DNA of 64,000 nucleotides. It comes from Rubripirellula tenax. GTDB lineage: Bacteria > Planctomycetota > Planctomycetia > Pirellulales > Pirellulaceae. Positions 16,635 to 25,107 of this stretch are shown piece by piece. Positions within the stretch are counted from its first letter, which is position 1. The number at the start of each line of letters is the position of its first letter. The notes below the pieces were generated by a model. The model did no database searches, was not told the DNA's origin, and saw only the letters and a list, made by a program, of their open reading frames with translations. The translations under genes and the position numbers were made by a program. Location: contig NZ_SJPW01000002.1 in NCBI RefSeq assembly GCF_007860125.1, positions 434,001-498,000 on the forward strand, written 5' to 3'.

Positions 16635-18446
16635 TCAAAGCGAAAGAAAAACTTTCGCGTGATTGGGCAGGATCATTCCGTCGGCCGATTCGCCGCGTGA
16701 GTCCAAGATCAGTTTGCCATCGCAAGTGAATTCGATGGGATCGGTTGCCGTGATGCCTTCGACCAGTCGCACGGCAACCGTTGCCGACATCTCGTCGCGT
16801 TGATAACGCATCACGAACAAACCGGCCGCCAAGTTGGTCTCGATCTGGACACCGTCGCTTGAGATCAACCCGTGACCGAGCCAGTCGCGACGGATGCGGA
16901 TCAAAGATCGATACCAGTGTCGCATCGGTTGATTGCCGTCGGCTGCTTCGCCGATCTTGGCTTGGTAGAAAGCCGCTTCGTCGATCGGCGATGCGCCGCC
17001 GGACCAATCGTGTTGCGGATACTCACGCCGTCGACCTTCGACGACCGCTTTGCGAAGCGACTCGTCGCCAAAATCGACAAAGAACGCAAACGGTTGCTCG
17101 CAGGCGAACTCTTCGCCCATGAAAACCATCGGAATGCCGGGCGATAACATCAACAATGCTGCAGCGGCCGACTGGGTTTCCAGCGAAGTGACCTGATGCA
17201 ACCGTTTCCCAAGCGGATGGTTGCCGATGAAGTCGTGGTTTTGAATGTTGTAGATCAGACCCGATGTATCGATGCGCTCGCCCATCGGGCGTCGTCCGCG
17301 CTGGTTGGTCAAAGTACCGGCAAAGACGTAGCCCATCTTCAACACTTGTTCCAAGTCCGTGCCCGATTCGTAGGTTCGGCAGCAAAGTCTCTCGCCCGGT
17401 CGAACGACGGCAAAGACACTGTGCAAGAAATCATCGCCCCATTGGGCATCGAACCCACAACCGCCGTCGGCCGTCGGCACCAGCATTTCTTCGTCATACA
17501 CATTCGATTCGGCGATCAACATCGCTCGGCGACCGCTTGCGGCCGACCAGTCGCGGACGGCGTCGGCCATGTCTTTGACGATGTGCCGCCCGCTGTGATC
17601 CATCATGCAATGGATCGCGTCCAGACGCAGGCCGTCCAGGTGGAATTCTTCGAGCCAATAGATCACGTTGGCCATGAAGAACCGACGCAGCGAAACGCCG
17701 TGTTCGGCGTCGTCAAAGTTTGGGGCCGATCCCCAGACCGTGTGGTGCTTGGCCGACAAATAAGGCCCCGCATCGCCCAGGTAGTTTCCCTCAGGGCCCA
17801 AGTGGTTGTAGACGACGTCAAGGATGACGGCCACACCTTTTGCGTGAGCCGCGTCGACGAGTCTTCGGAAATCATCGGGTGATCCGTAGTTACGATTGGG
17901 GGCGAACAAACACACTCCGTCGTAACCCCAATTCCATCGCCCGGCCGCATCGGCGACCGGCATCAACTCGATTGCATTGAAACCCAGGTCTACCAAATCG
18001 TCCAATCGGTCGATCGCCGCGACGAAGGTGCCTGCGGTTGTCCAAGTGCCGATGTGACATTCGTAAACGACCAAGCCGCGATTTGCCGGTGGCTGCCACG
18101 CGTTATCGGTCCAGGGGAACGAATCGTCGACCACTTGGCTTGGTCCGTGAACGCCTTCGGCTTGGTAACGCGAAGCCGGATCGGGACGATCGGGGCCGCC
18201 GTCGAATCGATAAAAGTACCGATCGCCGGCCAGGACTCCATCGATCCGCGCGACGTGGTAGCCACCTTCGACGCGATCCAATCCGACCACGCGGCCAGAA
18301 TCAGCGAGGTGAACTTCGACGCAGTCGTGATCGGGTGACCAGACACAAAACGAGGTTTGTGAATCGTCGACGGGGCGAGCACCCAAGATGCGATGCAACT
18401 GGATCGTTGGAATTTGATCAGGAGTTGAGGTTGCAGGGACGTTCAT
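16635..18446 (-). CDS. treZ: Malto-oligosyltrehalose trehalohydrolase
   Basis: 603 residues. A GH13 enzyme that cuts trehalose off maltooligosyl-trehalose made by TreY. An N-terminal beta domain is followed by VVYECHIGTWTTAGTF and GFNAIELMPVADAAG, the TreZ-type barrel entry. The catalytic nucleophile lies in DGLRLDAIH, the acid/base in LIAESN and the third acidic residue in NHDFIGN. WGYDGV and VYNHLGPEGNY also fit TreZ. The ATG at 18446 was chosen because the upstream GTG at 18545 would overlap the divergent gene. The partner genes treY and treX are not in the window, so trehalose synthesis cannot be completed from here. Confidence 0.93.
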   Translation of the reverse strand: MNVPATSTPDQIPTIQLHRILGARPVDDSQTSFCVWSPDHDCVEVHLADSGRVVGLDRVEGGYHVARIDGVLAGDRYFYRFDGGPDRPDPASRYQAEGVHGPSQVVDDSFPWTDNAWQPPANRGLVVYECHIGTWTTAGTFVAAIDRLDDLVDLGFNAIELMPVADAAGRWNWGYDGVCLFAPNRNYGSPDDFRRLVDAAHAKGVAVILDVVYNHLGPEGNYLGDAGPYLSAKHHTVWGSAPNFDDAEHGVSLRRFFMANVIYWLEEFHLDGLRLDAIHCMMDHSGRHIVKDMADAVRDWSAASGRRAMLIAESNVYDEEMLVPTADGGCGFDAQWGDDFLHSVFAVVRPGERLCCRTYESGTDLEQVLKMGYVFAGTLTNQRGRRPMGERIDTSGLIYNIQNHDFIGNHPLGKRLHQVTSLETQSAAAALLMLSPGIPMVFMGEEFACEQPFAFFVDFGDESLRKAVVEGRRREYPQHDWSGGASPIDEAAFYQAKIGEAADGNQPMRHWYRSLIRIRRDWLGHGLISSDGVQIETNLAAGLFVMRYQRDEMSATVAVRLVEGITATDPIEFTCDGKLILDSRGESADGMILPNHAKVFLSL

Positions 18447-18524
18447 GGTCGCGTCGATCCATTGCCGAAAGAAAGACGTTAAAGTAACCCGCCCGCCCGT
18501 TCGTTCCCAGACTGCACGTTTGTC

Positions 18525-19715
18525 ATGATCATCCACCACCGCCACTTTGCTACCGTCGCCGCCTTCATTGCCGTCATCATGTTCACTTCCTCCGCCGGAG
18601 CCGACGATGCGACGCCGAAGTCTCTTCGTTTGGCGACGTTCAACGCGTCACTTTACGGTAAGAAAGCCGGCCAGATTTTCGAGCGACTGGCCGATGGAAA
18701 GGATCTGCAAGCGACTCGCGTGGCGACGATCGTTCAAACCATTCGGCCCGACATTCTGGTGATCAACGAGATCGACTATGACGCCGATGCTGCAACGGCC
18801 AAACGGCTTGCCGAAGCGTACTTTGCCGTCGGTCAAGCTGGTCTGGAACCGATCGAGTATCCCTATGTCTACTCCGCACCCAGCAACACCGGCATCGACT
18901 CGACACGCGATCTTGATGGGGATGGCAAGTCATCGGGGCCGGGCGACGCGTGGGGATTCGGGATCTATCCGGGTCAGTATTCCATGGCGGTGTTCAGTCG
19001 TTTTCCGATCGAGTCGGCAAACGTTCGCACGTTTCAAAAACTGCGATGGAAGGACCTTCCCGATGCTCTGCGGCCAACCGATCCGAACACTGGTGAATCG
19101 TTCTACGACGATGCGACGTGGGACGTGATCCGTTTGTCTAGCAAGAACCACATCGACGTTCCTGTCCGTATCGGTAATCGTGTGATTCATGTTTTGGCCA
19201 GCCATCCGACGCCGCCCGTTTTCGACGGCCCCGAAGATCGCAACGGCTGTCGTAACCACGACGAGATTCGATTTTGGAACGAGTACACACAAAACCCGAC
19301 CGCGACGTTCTTGGTCGATGATCAAGATCGCTCGGGAGGGTTAACGGAAGGTGAATTGTTCTTCGTCGCCGGCGATTTGAACAGTGACGCGGCCGATGGC
19401 GATAGCCGATCCGAAGCGATCAAGGCGTTGTTGGCCAATCCGTTGTTGACCGATCCGAAACCGCAAAGCGTTGGCGGACGTGAAGCAGGGGGCGGATATC
19501 TTGGCGGAGCAAAGGCGAAGGGCGATCCCCGGTTGGATACGGCCAGCTTTGGTCGCAGCGGCAACATGCGAATCGATTACGTATTGCCCAGTCGCGGATT
19601 CGCGATCCAACAGTCGGGTGTGTTCTGGCCGACGAAAAAAGCACCGAACCGGAAACTGCTCAACGCGAGTGACCACCGGATGGTTTGGGTCGACGTGGAG
19701 TTGCAAAATGAGTGA
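18525..19715 (+). CDS. Exported endonuclease/exonuclease/phosphatase (EEP) family hydrolase
   Basis: 396 residues with a signal peptide (ATVAAFIAVIMFTSSAGADD). EEP core blocks: LRLATFNASLYG, ILVINEIDYD, IHVLASHPTPP, FFVAGDLNSD and the terminal LNASDHRMVWVDVEL, which supply the metal-binding Asn, Glu, Asp-Asn and His residues. The substrate may be nucleic acid, a phospholipid or an inositol phosphate; the sequence does not decide. A long insert (DLDGDGKSSGPGDAWG) looks like a Ca-binding loop. It stands divergent to treZ (78 bp) and six bases before the glycosyltransferase start, so it may lead a two-gene transcript. A second EEP gene lies at 48.2 kb. Confidence 0.88.
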   Translation: MIIHHRHFATVAAFIAVIMFTSSAGADDATPKSLRLATFNASLYGKKAGQIFERLADGKDLQATRVATIVQTIRPDILVINEIDYDADAATAKRLAEAYFAVGQAGLEPIEYPYVYSAPSNTGIDSTRDLDGDGKSSGPGDAWGFGIYPGQYSMAVFSRFPIESANVRTFQKLRWKDLPDALRPTDPNTGESFYDDATWDVIRLSSKNHIDVPVRIGNRVIHVLASHPTPPVFDGPEDRNGCRNHDEIRFWNEYTQNPTATFLVDDQDRSGGLTEGELFFVAGDLNSDAADGDSRSEAIKALLANPLLTDPKPQSVGGREAGGGYLGGAKAKGDPRLDTASFGRSGNMRIDYVLPSRGFAIQQSGVFWPTKKAPNRKLLNASDHRMVWVDVELQNE

Positions 19716-19721
19716 AGCCAA

Positions 19722-20906
19722 GTGAGTGAATCCCAGCGACAGAATCCGGCCCGCCGGATCAACGTCCTGTTGATGATCAGTTCGATGCGAGGCGGTGGAA
19801 GCGAGCAGCAGACATTGCTGCTGCTACGGCACCTCGATCGCACGCGATTCACGCCACACCTGTATGTTCTTACGCGCGACGGTGAATGGATGGATCAGAT
19901 CCCCGGTGATGTGATCGTTCACTCGTTTGACGACGCACCTTCAACATCGGGAATCTATTTCCCTGGACGTGAACTTCGTCGGCAAGTCAGCCACGTTGAA
20001 TCGGTCTTGCAATCGAATTCGATCGACGTGATTTATGATCGAACGTTTCACATGACGATGATTGCCGGACCGGCCGCGCGATCGGTCGGTGTACCTCGTG
20101 TTTCGACCATCGTCAGCCCACCTGAACACGCATTGCCGTTGGTTGAATCGCGTTTTGTGGAACTGAAACGTCGACGTTTGGCAAAGGCGTATCGTCAATC
20201 GTTTCGTGTCGTCGCGGTCAGTCGTCAAGCCGCCGAATCGGCGCATCGTTACTACGGATTGACAGAGCAGATCATCCAGGTGATTCCCAATCCAGTCGAT
20301 GTCCACGCGCTCACCCGTTCGATCGAAAATGCCGCGTCCATCGCCAAGTCCGACGACGAGACAACGCTGGTTTGCGTCGGTCGCATGAGTACCGAAAAGG
20401 GGCACGGCGATCTGATCGATGCGATGATCGAATTGGAGGACCGTAGCAAAGACTTACCAAAAATCCGATTGCGATTGATCGGCGATGGGCCACTTCGCGG
20501 TGAATTGGAATCGGCCTGGGGCGCCGCGCCACGCCGAAACGTGATCGAGTTCCTGGGCCGCCAAGGTCAGCCAGCCGGTTGGATCTCAACGGCCGATGCA
20601 TTGGTGTTGCCGTCTCATTTCGAAGGCATGCCCAACGTGGTGCTCGAGGCGATGGCGTTGGGGACACCCGTCATTGCCACACGCGCCGGCGGAACGGTCG
20701 AATTGGAACACGATGAACCGACGATTCTTTGGGCGGAACCCCGATCGCCACACTCACTTGCGGTGGCGATCGAAAACTTCCTAGTCGACCGGGCCAGTGC
20801 TGCCGATCGCACCGACGCTGCGTTGCAGATGATTCAAACACATCATGACGTTCACAAAGCAACTGGCCGCGTCGAACAGTTGTTCGGCGCCGCGGTCGAA
20901 CCCTAG
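19722..20906 (+). CDS. GT4-family glycosyltransferase
   Basis: 394 residues, GT-B fold. The N-terminal part has RINVLLMISSMRGGGSEQQ, the usual GT4 Gly loop. The C-terminal donor-binding half has TLVCVGRMSTEKGH, RLRLIGDGPL, the VLPSHFEGMPNVVLEAMALG block with its conserved Glu, and PVIATRAGGTVEL. Acts in the cytoplasm on a nucleotide sugar; acceptor unknown, probably a surface polysaccharide or lipid. GTG start at 19722; the frame just upstream is closed by a stop, so no earlier start is possible in reach. It is six bases after the EEP gene. It ends 23 bp from the convergent lipoprotein gene. Confidence 0.9.
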   Translation: MSESQRQNPARRINVLLMISSMRGGGSEQQTLLLLRHLDRTRFTPHLYVLTRDGEWMDQIPGDVIVHSFDDAPSTSGIYFPGRELRRQVSHVESVLQSNSIDVIYDRTFHMTMIAGPAARSVGVPRVSTIVSPPEHALPLVESRFVELKRRRLAKAYRQSFRVVAVSRQAAESAHRYYGLTEQIIQVIPNPVDVHALTRSIENAASIAKSDDETTLVCVGRMSTEKGHGDLIDAMIELEDRSKDLPKIRLRLIGDGPLRGELESAWGAAPRRNVIEFLGRQGQPAGWISTADALVLPSHFEGMPNVVLEAMALGTPVIATRAGGTVELEHDEPTILWAEPRSPHSLAVAIENFLVDRASAADRTDAALQMIQTHHDVHKATGRVEQLFGAAVEP

Positions 20907-20929
20907 AATCCGGACACGCGTTCGGCCGC

Positions 20930-21709
20930 TTACTGCGTTAACGTTTCGAGCAGCGGTAAGACGTCTTTCTTGTACGTGAAGCCAATCGTTTCGCCGGCGT
21001 CGACGAATACTTTCACCGGTTTGCCGGCAGCATCGAAAACCATGACCGTTGGAATCGAGTCGATGTTCGCGGTGGCGTAGACGTCGTCGCTGGCCGTGGT
21101 GCAGATGTAGCTGCGAAATCCTTCGGCTTTGACGGAATCCAAAAACGAGGCGACTTTCGTTTCATAATGCTCTGGTGGCCGACTCTTGCGACCATCGAAA
21201 TCCAAGTTGACAGAGATGCACTGGATCGACGTGCCTTTGGATTGGTGCAGCCGGACCAGCTCGGGAAATTCCTTCAAACAGGGTTCGCAAGAAAGCGACC
21301 ACAAATCGACGACCGTGATTTTTCCTGACGACGTGACTTGAGATTGAATGGCGTCCCAACTGGCGAATTGAACTTTGGCCGATTCGTTGATGGGCGGTTT
21401 CCTAGCCGTTTGGTTTTTCGCTGTCTGGGGCAACTCGTCGGACGGCATCTCAAATCCGCCGCTTGATTTGGAGGGCTGGGTCGACAACGTAGGAACCAAG
21501 TCAGGCGGCAATTCGATCTCGCCCGGTGCTTCCACAGCCTCGGTAACACTTGCGGTCGACAAGGGTGAACTGGTTGTCGCAACGGCATCGGGCACCGACT
21601 GGGTGGCGGAACCGCCACATCCGACCCACGACGTCACCAGGATTGCAAGCAGAGTTGCCGTCGCTTGTGGGCGTCGAAAAACTGGGTGTTGCGTGTGGTG
21701 AACGGTCAT
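20930..21709 (-). CDS. TlpA-like thioredoxin-fold lipoprotein
   Basis: 259 residues from the ATG at 21709. A lipoprotein signal ends in the lipobox TSWVGC (Cys31). A Ser/Thr/Pro-rich linker to about 115 precedes a thioredoxin fold with VVDLWSLSCEPCLKEFPEL. The active site is thus SCEPC, with both Cys present, and a cis-Pro loop in SIPTVMVFD. It should act as a membrane-tethered thiol-disulfide exchange or reductase protein outside the inner membrane, for example in cytochrome maturation; no such partner gene is nearby. An upstream TTG (21850) would spoil the signal peptide and is rejected. Confidence 0.88.
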   Translation of the reverse strand: MTVHHTQHPVFRRPQATATLLAILVTSWVGCGGSATQSVPDAVATTSSPLSTASVTEAVEAPGEIELPPDLVPTLSTQPSKSSGGFEMPSDELPQTAKNQTARKPPINESAKVQFASWDAIQSQVTSSGKITVVDLWSLSCEPCLKEFPELVRLHQSKGTSIQCISVNLDFDGRKSRPPEHYETKVASFLDSVKAEGFRSYICTTASDDVYATANIDSIPTVMVFDAAGKPVKVFVDAGETIGFTYKKDVLPLLETLTQ

Positions 21710-22012
21710 GGCTTTTTCTCTCAAACTTTGCATACGGCGTTTCCATCCCAGTACCGGCGACCCAAGTGGGCTGTGGCACGTCCTGAATCTAAATGTACCG
21801 GCCCCAAATGAAAATGAGGACGCCAAAAAAACCTTTCGGGCCAGAAGCAACCTTCATTCGCGACGGCGGGTCGGCGATCGATTAGATTGTAAACGTGATC
21901 CGAGTTCAGAATGCCCAGATTTTTGGTTGAATCGGACGCCATTGCCCATCGCTAGTCTTTCGTCGACGCCTCGATCGAGACATCGCTCCCTTTCAACCGG
22001 ATTCGCCACGCT
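21710..22012. promoter_or_regulatory. Divergent intergenic region, lipoprotein / sigma factor
   Basis: About 300 bp between two divergent genes, so it should hold both promoters. It includes an A/T-richer patch near 21885-21925. I could not identify a trustworthy -35/-10 pair or an ECF-type AAC...CGT motif. No gene is visible. Confidence 0.4.
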
Positions 22013-22642
22013 GTGGACGGCCACCAGTCAACTACTCAGTTGGTCATCGCATCGAAACAGGGGGACAATGAAGCCCTGGGGCGACTCCTGGAACAGTACC
22101 GTGGCTATTTATTGATGCTGGCCCATCGGTATTTGTCCGAACGGTTACGGCGACGCGTGGATCCGGCCGACATTGTTCAATTGACGTTCTTGGAAGCCAA
22201 ACGCGACTTACCCTCGTTTCGCGGCGAGACGCCGGCCGAGTTTGCCGGGTGGTTGCGTGGCATGCTGAAAAATAATGTGGCCACCGCCGTGACTCGCCAC
22301 ATCACGACGAAGAAACGATCGGTCCGGCGTGAAGTCAACATGGCGCCGGCGTCGGCCAACCAAGATTCCGGCGCCGCTTGGCTTGGCCAATTGCCGGGCA
22401 GCACGACAAGCCCCAGTGGTGTCGCGATTCGCGGCGAAGCCGTATTGGCGCTCGTCGAAGCGCTTCACCAGTTGCCCGAAACCCAAGCCGAAGCAATTCG
22501 ACTTCGCTACATGGAAGGGTTGCCGCTTTCAGACATCGTCGAACGGATGGGGAAATCCGATACCGCCGTCGCCGGGTTGCTCAAACGAGGGCTTCAAAAA
22601 CTGCGAACGGTACTTTCGGCAGAGGATTGTCCATGGATTTGA
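22013..22642 (+). CDS. ECF-like RNA polymerase sigma factor
   Basis: 209 residues with GTG start (22013). Sigma region 2 at about 8-75 (ALGRLLEQYRGYLLMLAHRY, VDPADIVQLTFLEAKRD) and region 4 at 145-205 (ALVEALHQLPETQAEAIRLR, SDIVERMGKSDTAVAGLLKR). The DIVQLTFLEA form of region 2 and the spacer are typical of the planctomycete ECF groups that are found next to Ser/Thr kinases. It recruits RNA polymerase to a regulon not visible here. No anti-sigma factor is next to it; the kinase starting 93 bp downstream is the likely regulator, either by phosphorylating it or by sharing the signal, which is an inference. Confidence 0.9.
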   Translation: MDGHQSTTQLVIASKQGDNEALGRLLEQYRGYLLMLAHRYLSERLRRRVDPADIVQLTFLEAKRDLPSFRGETPAEFAGWLRGMLKNNVATAVTRHITTKKRSVRREVNMAPASANQDSGAAWLGQLPGSTTSPSGVAIRGEAVLALVEALHQLPETQAEAIRLRYMEGLPLSDIVERMGKSDTAVAGLLKRGLQKLRTVLSAEDCPWI

Positions 22643-22735
22643 GCCGCCGACACGAAGCAGTCCTTTGCGCCCCGTCCGTTCATCTTTTCGGCCTTTCCTT
22701 TCGCACGAATCACCTTTCATCGCGAAGAAATTTGA

Positions 22736-24958
22736 ATGCCGGATGAACTAGACAAAACTGAACCACCCTTGGTGGACCCGCTCGATGAAGCCTTTGCGGC
22801 CTACCTGCGAAGTTGCGACGAAGGCGGATTGGAAACCCGCGAAGCGTTTTTGGCCAAGTACCCGCAGCTTTCTGGCCAACTCAAAGAGCTGATCGACGCG
22901 GCCGACATGATTGGCCAGATGACGATCGGGCACGGTCCGACCCAAGGTGGTGTGACGCCCGCCGTATCCGAAACGGGTGCCGAAACGGTTGCACTGCATA
23001 CGCCCGGTCCCGGCGAATCGGGCGACGATCCGGCGGTCACCCTTCCGATGGCACACCGCGCAAAAGGCGATCCAGGGCCGACGTTGCCGTTTGATTTGGG
23101 TGACTACTTGCTGTTGGATGTGATCGGCCGCGGCGGAATGGGCGTTGTCTATCTTGCTAAACAAACGGAACTCGACCGCTTGGTCGCCGTGAAGATGATC
23201 CGCAGCGGCATTTTGGCGGGCGAAGACGAGGTTCGACGTTTCTATACCGAAGCCCAAGCTGCGGCGCGGTTGCATCACCCCGGCATCGTGTCGGTACACC
23301 AGTTCGGCCGTCGAGCCGGACACCACTTTTTTTCGATGGAGTTTGTTCGAGGAACGGATCTTCAAAAGAAAATCAACGGCGAGACCCTTTCGGTCCATGA
23401 CGCCGCCCGCTACGTCCGCGACGTCGCTCGCGCGATCCACCACGCCCACGAAAAAGGTGTGCTACACCGCGACTTGAAACCCGCGAATGTGTTGATCAAC
23501 GAGAACGATGAAATTTTGGTTACCGACTTTGGTCTGGCCAAGCATACCGACAACGACAGCAGCATCACCGGCAGTGGCGATGCCGTCGGGACACCGCACT
23601 ACATGGCGCCGGAGCAGGCCAGTGGCAAAAGCGACTCGGCTAGCCCGCAAAGCGACATCTACTCGCTGGGTGCGGTGCTTTTCGCGGCCCTGACGGGCCG
23701 GCCACCGATCGTCGGTGACACAGTCATGCAGACATTGGTCAAAGTCGTTCATGATCCCGCGCCTCCTGTGCGAACGCTGCGCCGAGATGCGCCGATCGAT
23801 CTGCAAACGATTGTCGCCAAGTGCTTAGAGAAACAGCCCGAAAATCGCTATGCATCCGCGAGCCACCTCGCCGATGAACTCAACGCGTTCTTAGAAGGTA
23901 GACCGATCGAAGCACGTCCTCGTTCGGTGGCCATGAAGGCTTGGCACTGGTTCGAGGGTGTGCCCCTTGTGGGCGCGCTTACCGGGCGACGTGTGCTCCA
24001 TTCGTCGGATCAACATCGTCGTTTTCAGGCCGCGATGTTGTTGATGTTTTTGTTGACGCCGATCGTTGCCGCAGGTTTCTTGACTGTGTGGCATCAGCGG
24101 AAAGATGCGATTCCGAGTTTTATTCGCATCGCGGGTGGTTTGGAGGGCGGTGTCTATAGCGACCTTTCGTCGGTGTTGGCATCACGCGTCGCGCGAAATC
24201 ACGGCACATTGACCGAAGTCGTTTCCAGCAACGGTTCGGTCGACAATCGCAGACGACTACTGGATTACGAAATTGATTTAGCGCCGATGCAAGCGACCGT
24301 CATTGATGGCGATCATTTGTGTGTTGTCGCACCCTTATTTTACGAATTGCTCTATGTGTTGGTGCGAAGTGAATCCAACGTGACCTCGTTGGCCGATTTG
24401 GAAGGGCGGCGTGTTGCCGTCGGTCCCCAGGGTAGCGGTTCGCGAACGACGGCCGAGCTGATCTTCGATTCGTTGCAACTGGATGACGATGCGGTTCATC
24501 GTGAAGTCGTGGACTGGCAAACGCTTTCCAGTGACGGGAACCAAGAATCGGAAGCAGGCATCGATGTTGCGATGATCTGTATCGGACAGGGAAGTCCGTT
24601 AGTGACGCGATTGATGGCGGAACGAAAGTGGCGGTTGATCCCGGTTACCGAAGGCATACAGATTGCACTCCAACACCCGACGCTTCGTCCGATGTCGATC
24701 GAAGCGTCGGATCATCCGGGGATCGAATTGCCGGCGACGGGAATCCCGACGGTCGGAACCACCGCGTTCTTGGCCGCTAGAGATGACTCGCCCGGTGAGC
24801 TCGTGACGGCGATGCTGGATGCGTTGTATGAAGATCCCGCGCCCTGCTACGGGCTGATTTCGCGTCGGCATGCCGCCGAGTGGCAAGGTTTGGCATTTCA
24901 TCCGGCGGCACGGCGGTTCTATCGCGAATCGCCCCAGGCCAAGTCGCCCAGTCGCTGA
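22736..24958 (+). CDS. Transmembrane Ser/Thr protein kinase with TAXI-type solute-binding sensor domain
   Basis: 740 residues. N-terminal helical leader (1-110), kinase domain 123-390 with GRGGMGVVYLA, Lys153 (VAVKM), HRDLKPANV (Asp246), DFGLAK (Asp264) and MAPEQ: a complete Hanks-type kinase. One membrane helix at about 432-452. Residues 462-735 resemble TRAP-transporter TAXI receptors: FIRIAGGLEGGVYSDLSSVL, a Gly-Ser block VVSSNGSVDN, then LFYELLYVLVRSESNV and LEGRRVAVGPQGSGSRTTAE. The layout is that of a receptor kinase whose outer domain binds a small molecule. No TRAP permease genes are near, so the domain is a sensor, not a transporter part. Downstream of the sigma factor gene, probably in one unit. 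Confidence 0.92.
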   Translation: MPDELDKTEPPLVDPLDEAFAAYLRSCDEGGLETREAFLAKYPQLSGQLKELIDAADMIGQMTIGHGPTQGGVTPAVSETGAETVALHTPGPGESGDDPAVTLPMAHRAKGDPGPTLPFDLGDYLLLDVIGRGGMGVVYLAKQTELDRLVAVKMIRSGILAGEDEVRRFYTEAQAAARLHHPGIVSVHQFGRRAGHHFFSMEFVRGTDLQKKINGETLSVHDAARYVRDVARAIHHAHEKGVLHRDLKPANVLINENDEILVTDFGLAKHTDNDSSITGSGDAVGTPHYMAPEQASGKSDSASPQSDIYSLGAVLFAALTGRPPIVGDTVMQTLVKVVHDPAPPVRTLRRDAPIDLQTIVAKCLEKQPENRYASASHLADELNAFLEGRPIEARPRSVAMKAWHWFEGVPLVGALTGRRVLHSSDQHRRFQAAMLLMFLLTPIVAAGFLTVWHQRKDAIPSFIRIAGGLEGGVYSDLSSVLASRVARNHGTLTEVVSSNGSVDNRRRLLDYEIDLAPMQATVIDGDHLCVVAPLFYELLYVLVRSESNVTSLADLEGRRVAVGPQGSGSRTTAELIFDSLQLDDDAVHREVVDWQTLSSDGNQESEAGIDVAMICIGQGSPLVTRLMAERKWRLIPVTEGIQIALQHPTLRPMSIEASDHPGIELPATGIPTVGTTAFLAARDDSPGELVTAMLDALYEDPAPCYGLISRRHAAEWQGLAFHPAARRFYRESPQAKSPSR

Positions 24959-25107
24959 GCGGTTCCACAAAGGTGGTATTCGTCGCTGCAATCGCTGTAA
25001 TCGATTCAGTCCGCAATGCCAAGCGGATCTGATCCGTCGGAGTCCAGCATCTGTGGTCAAGCGACCGACCGAAGGCATGTGGGAACCTAGGATTGGGAGC
25101 CTCTCCT

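Noticed and set aside
17196-17882. 228-codon plus-strand frame opposite treZ
   Set aside because: It lies entirely on the complementary strand of the TreZ catalytic barrel and its composition (Arg, Val, His) is that of an antisense frame.
21700-22012. Sigma-54 type promoter (GGCAC near 21775)
   Set aside because: The -24 like element has no -12 GC partner at the required spacing.
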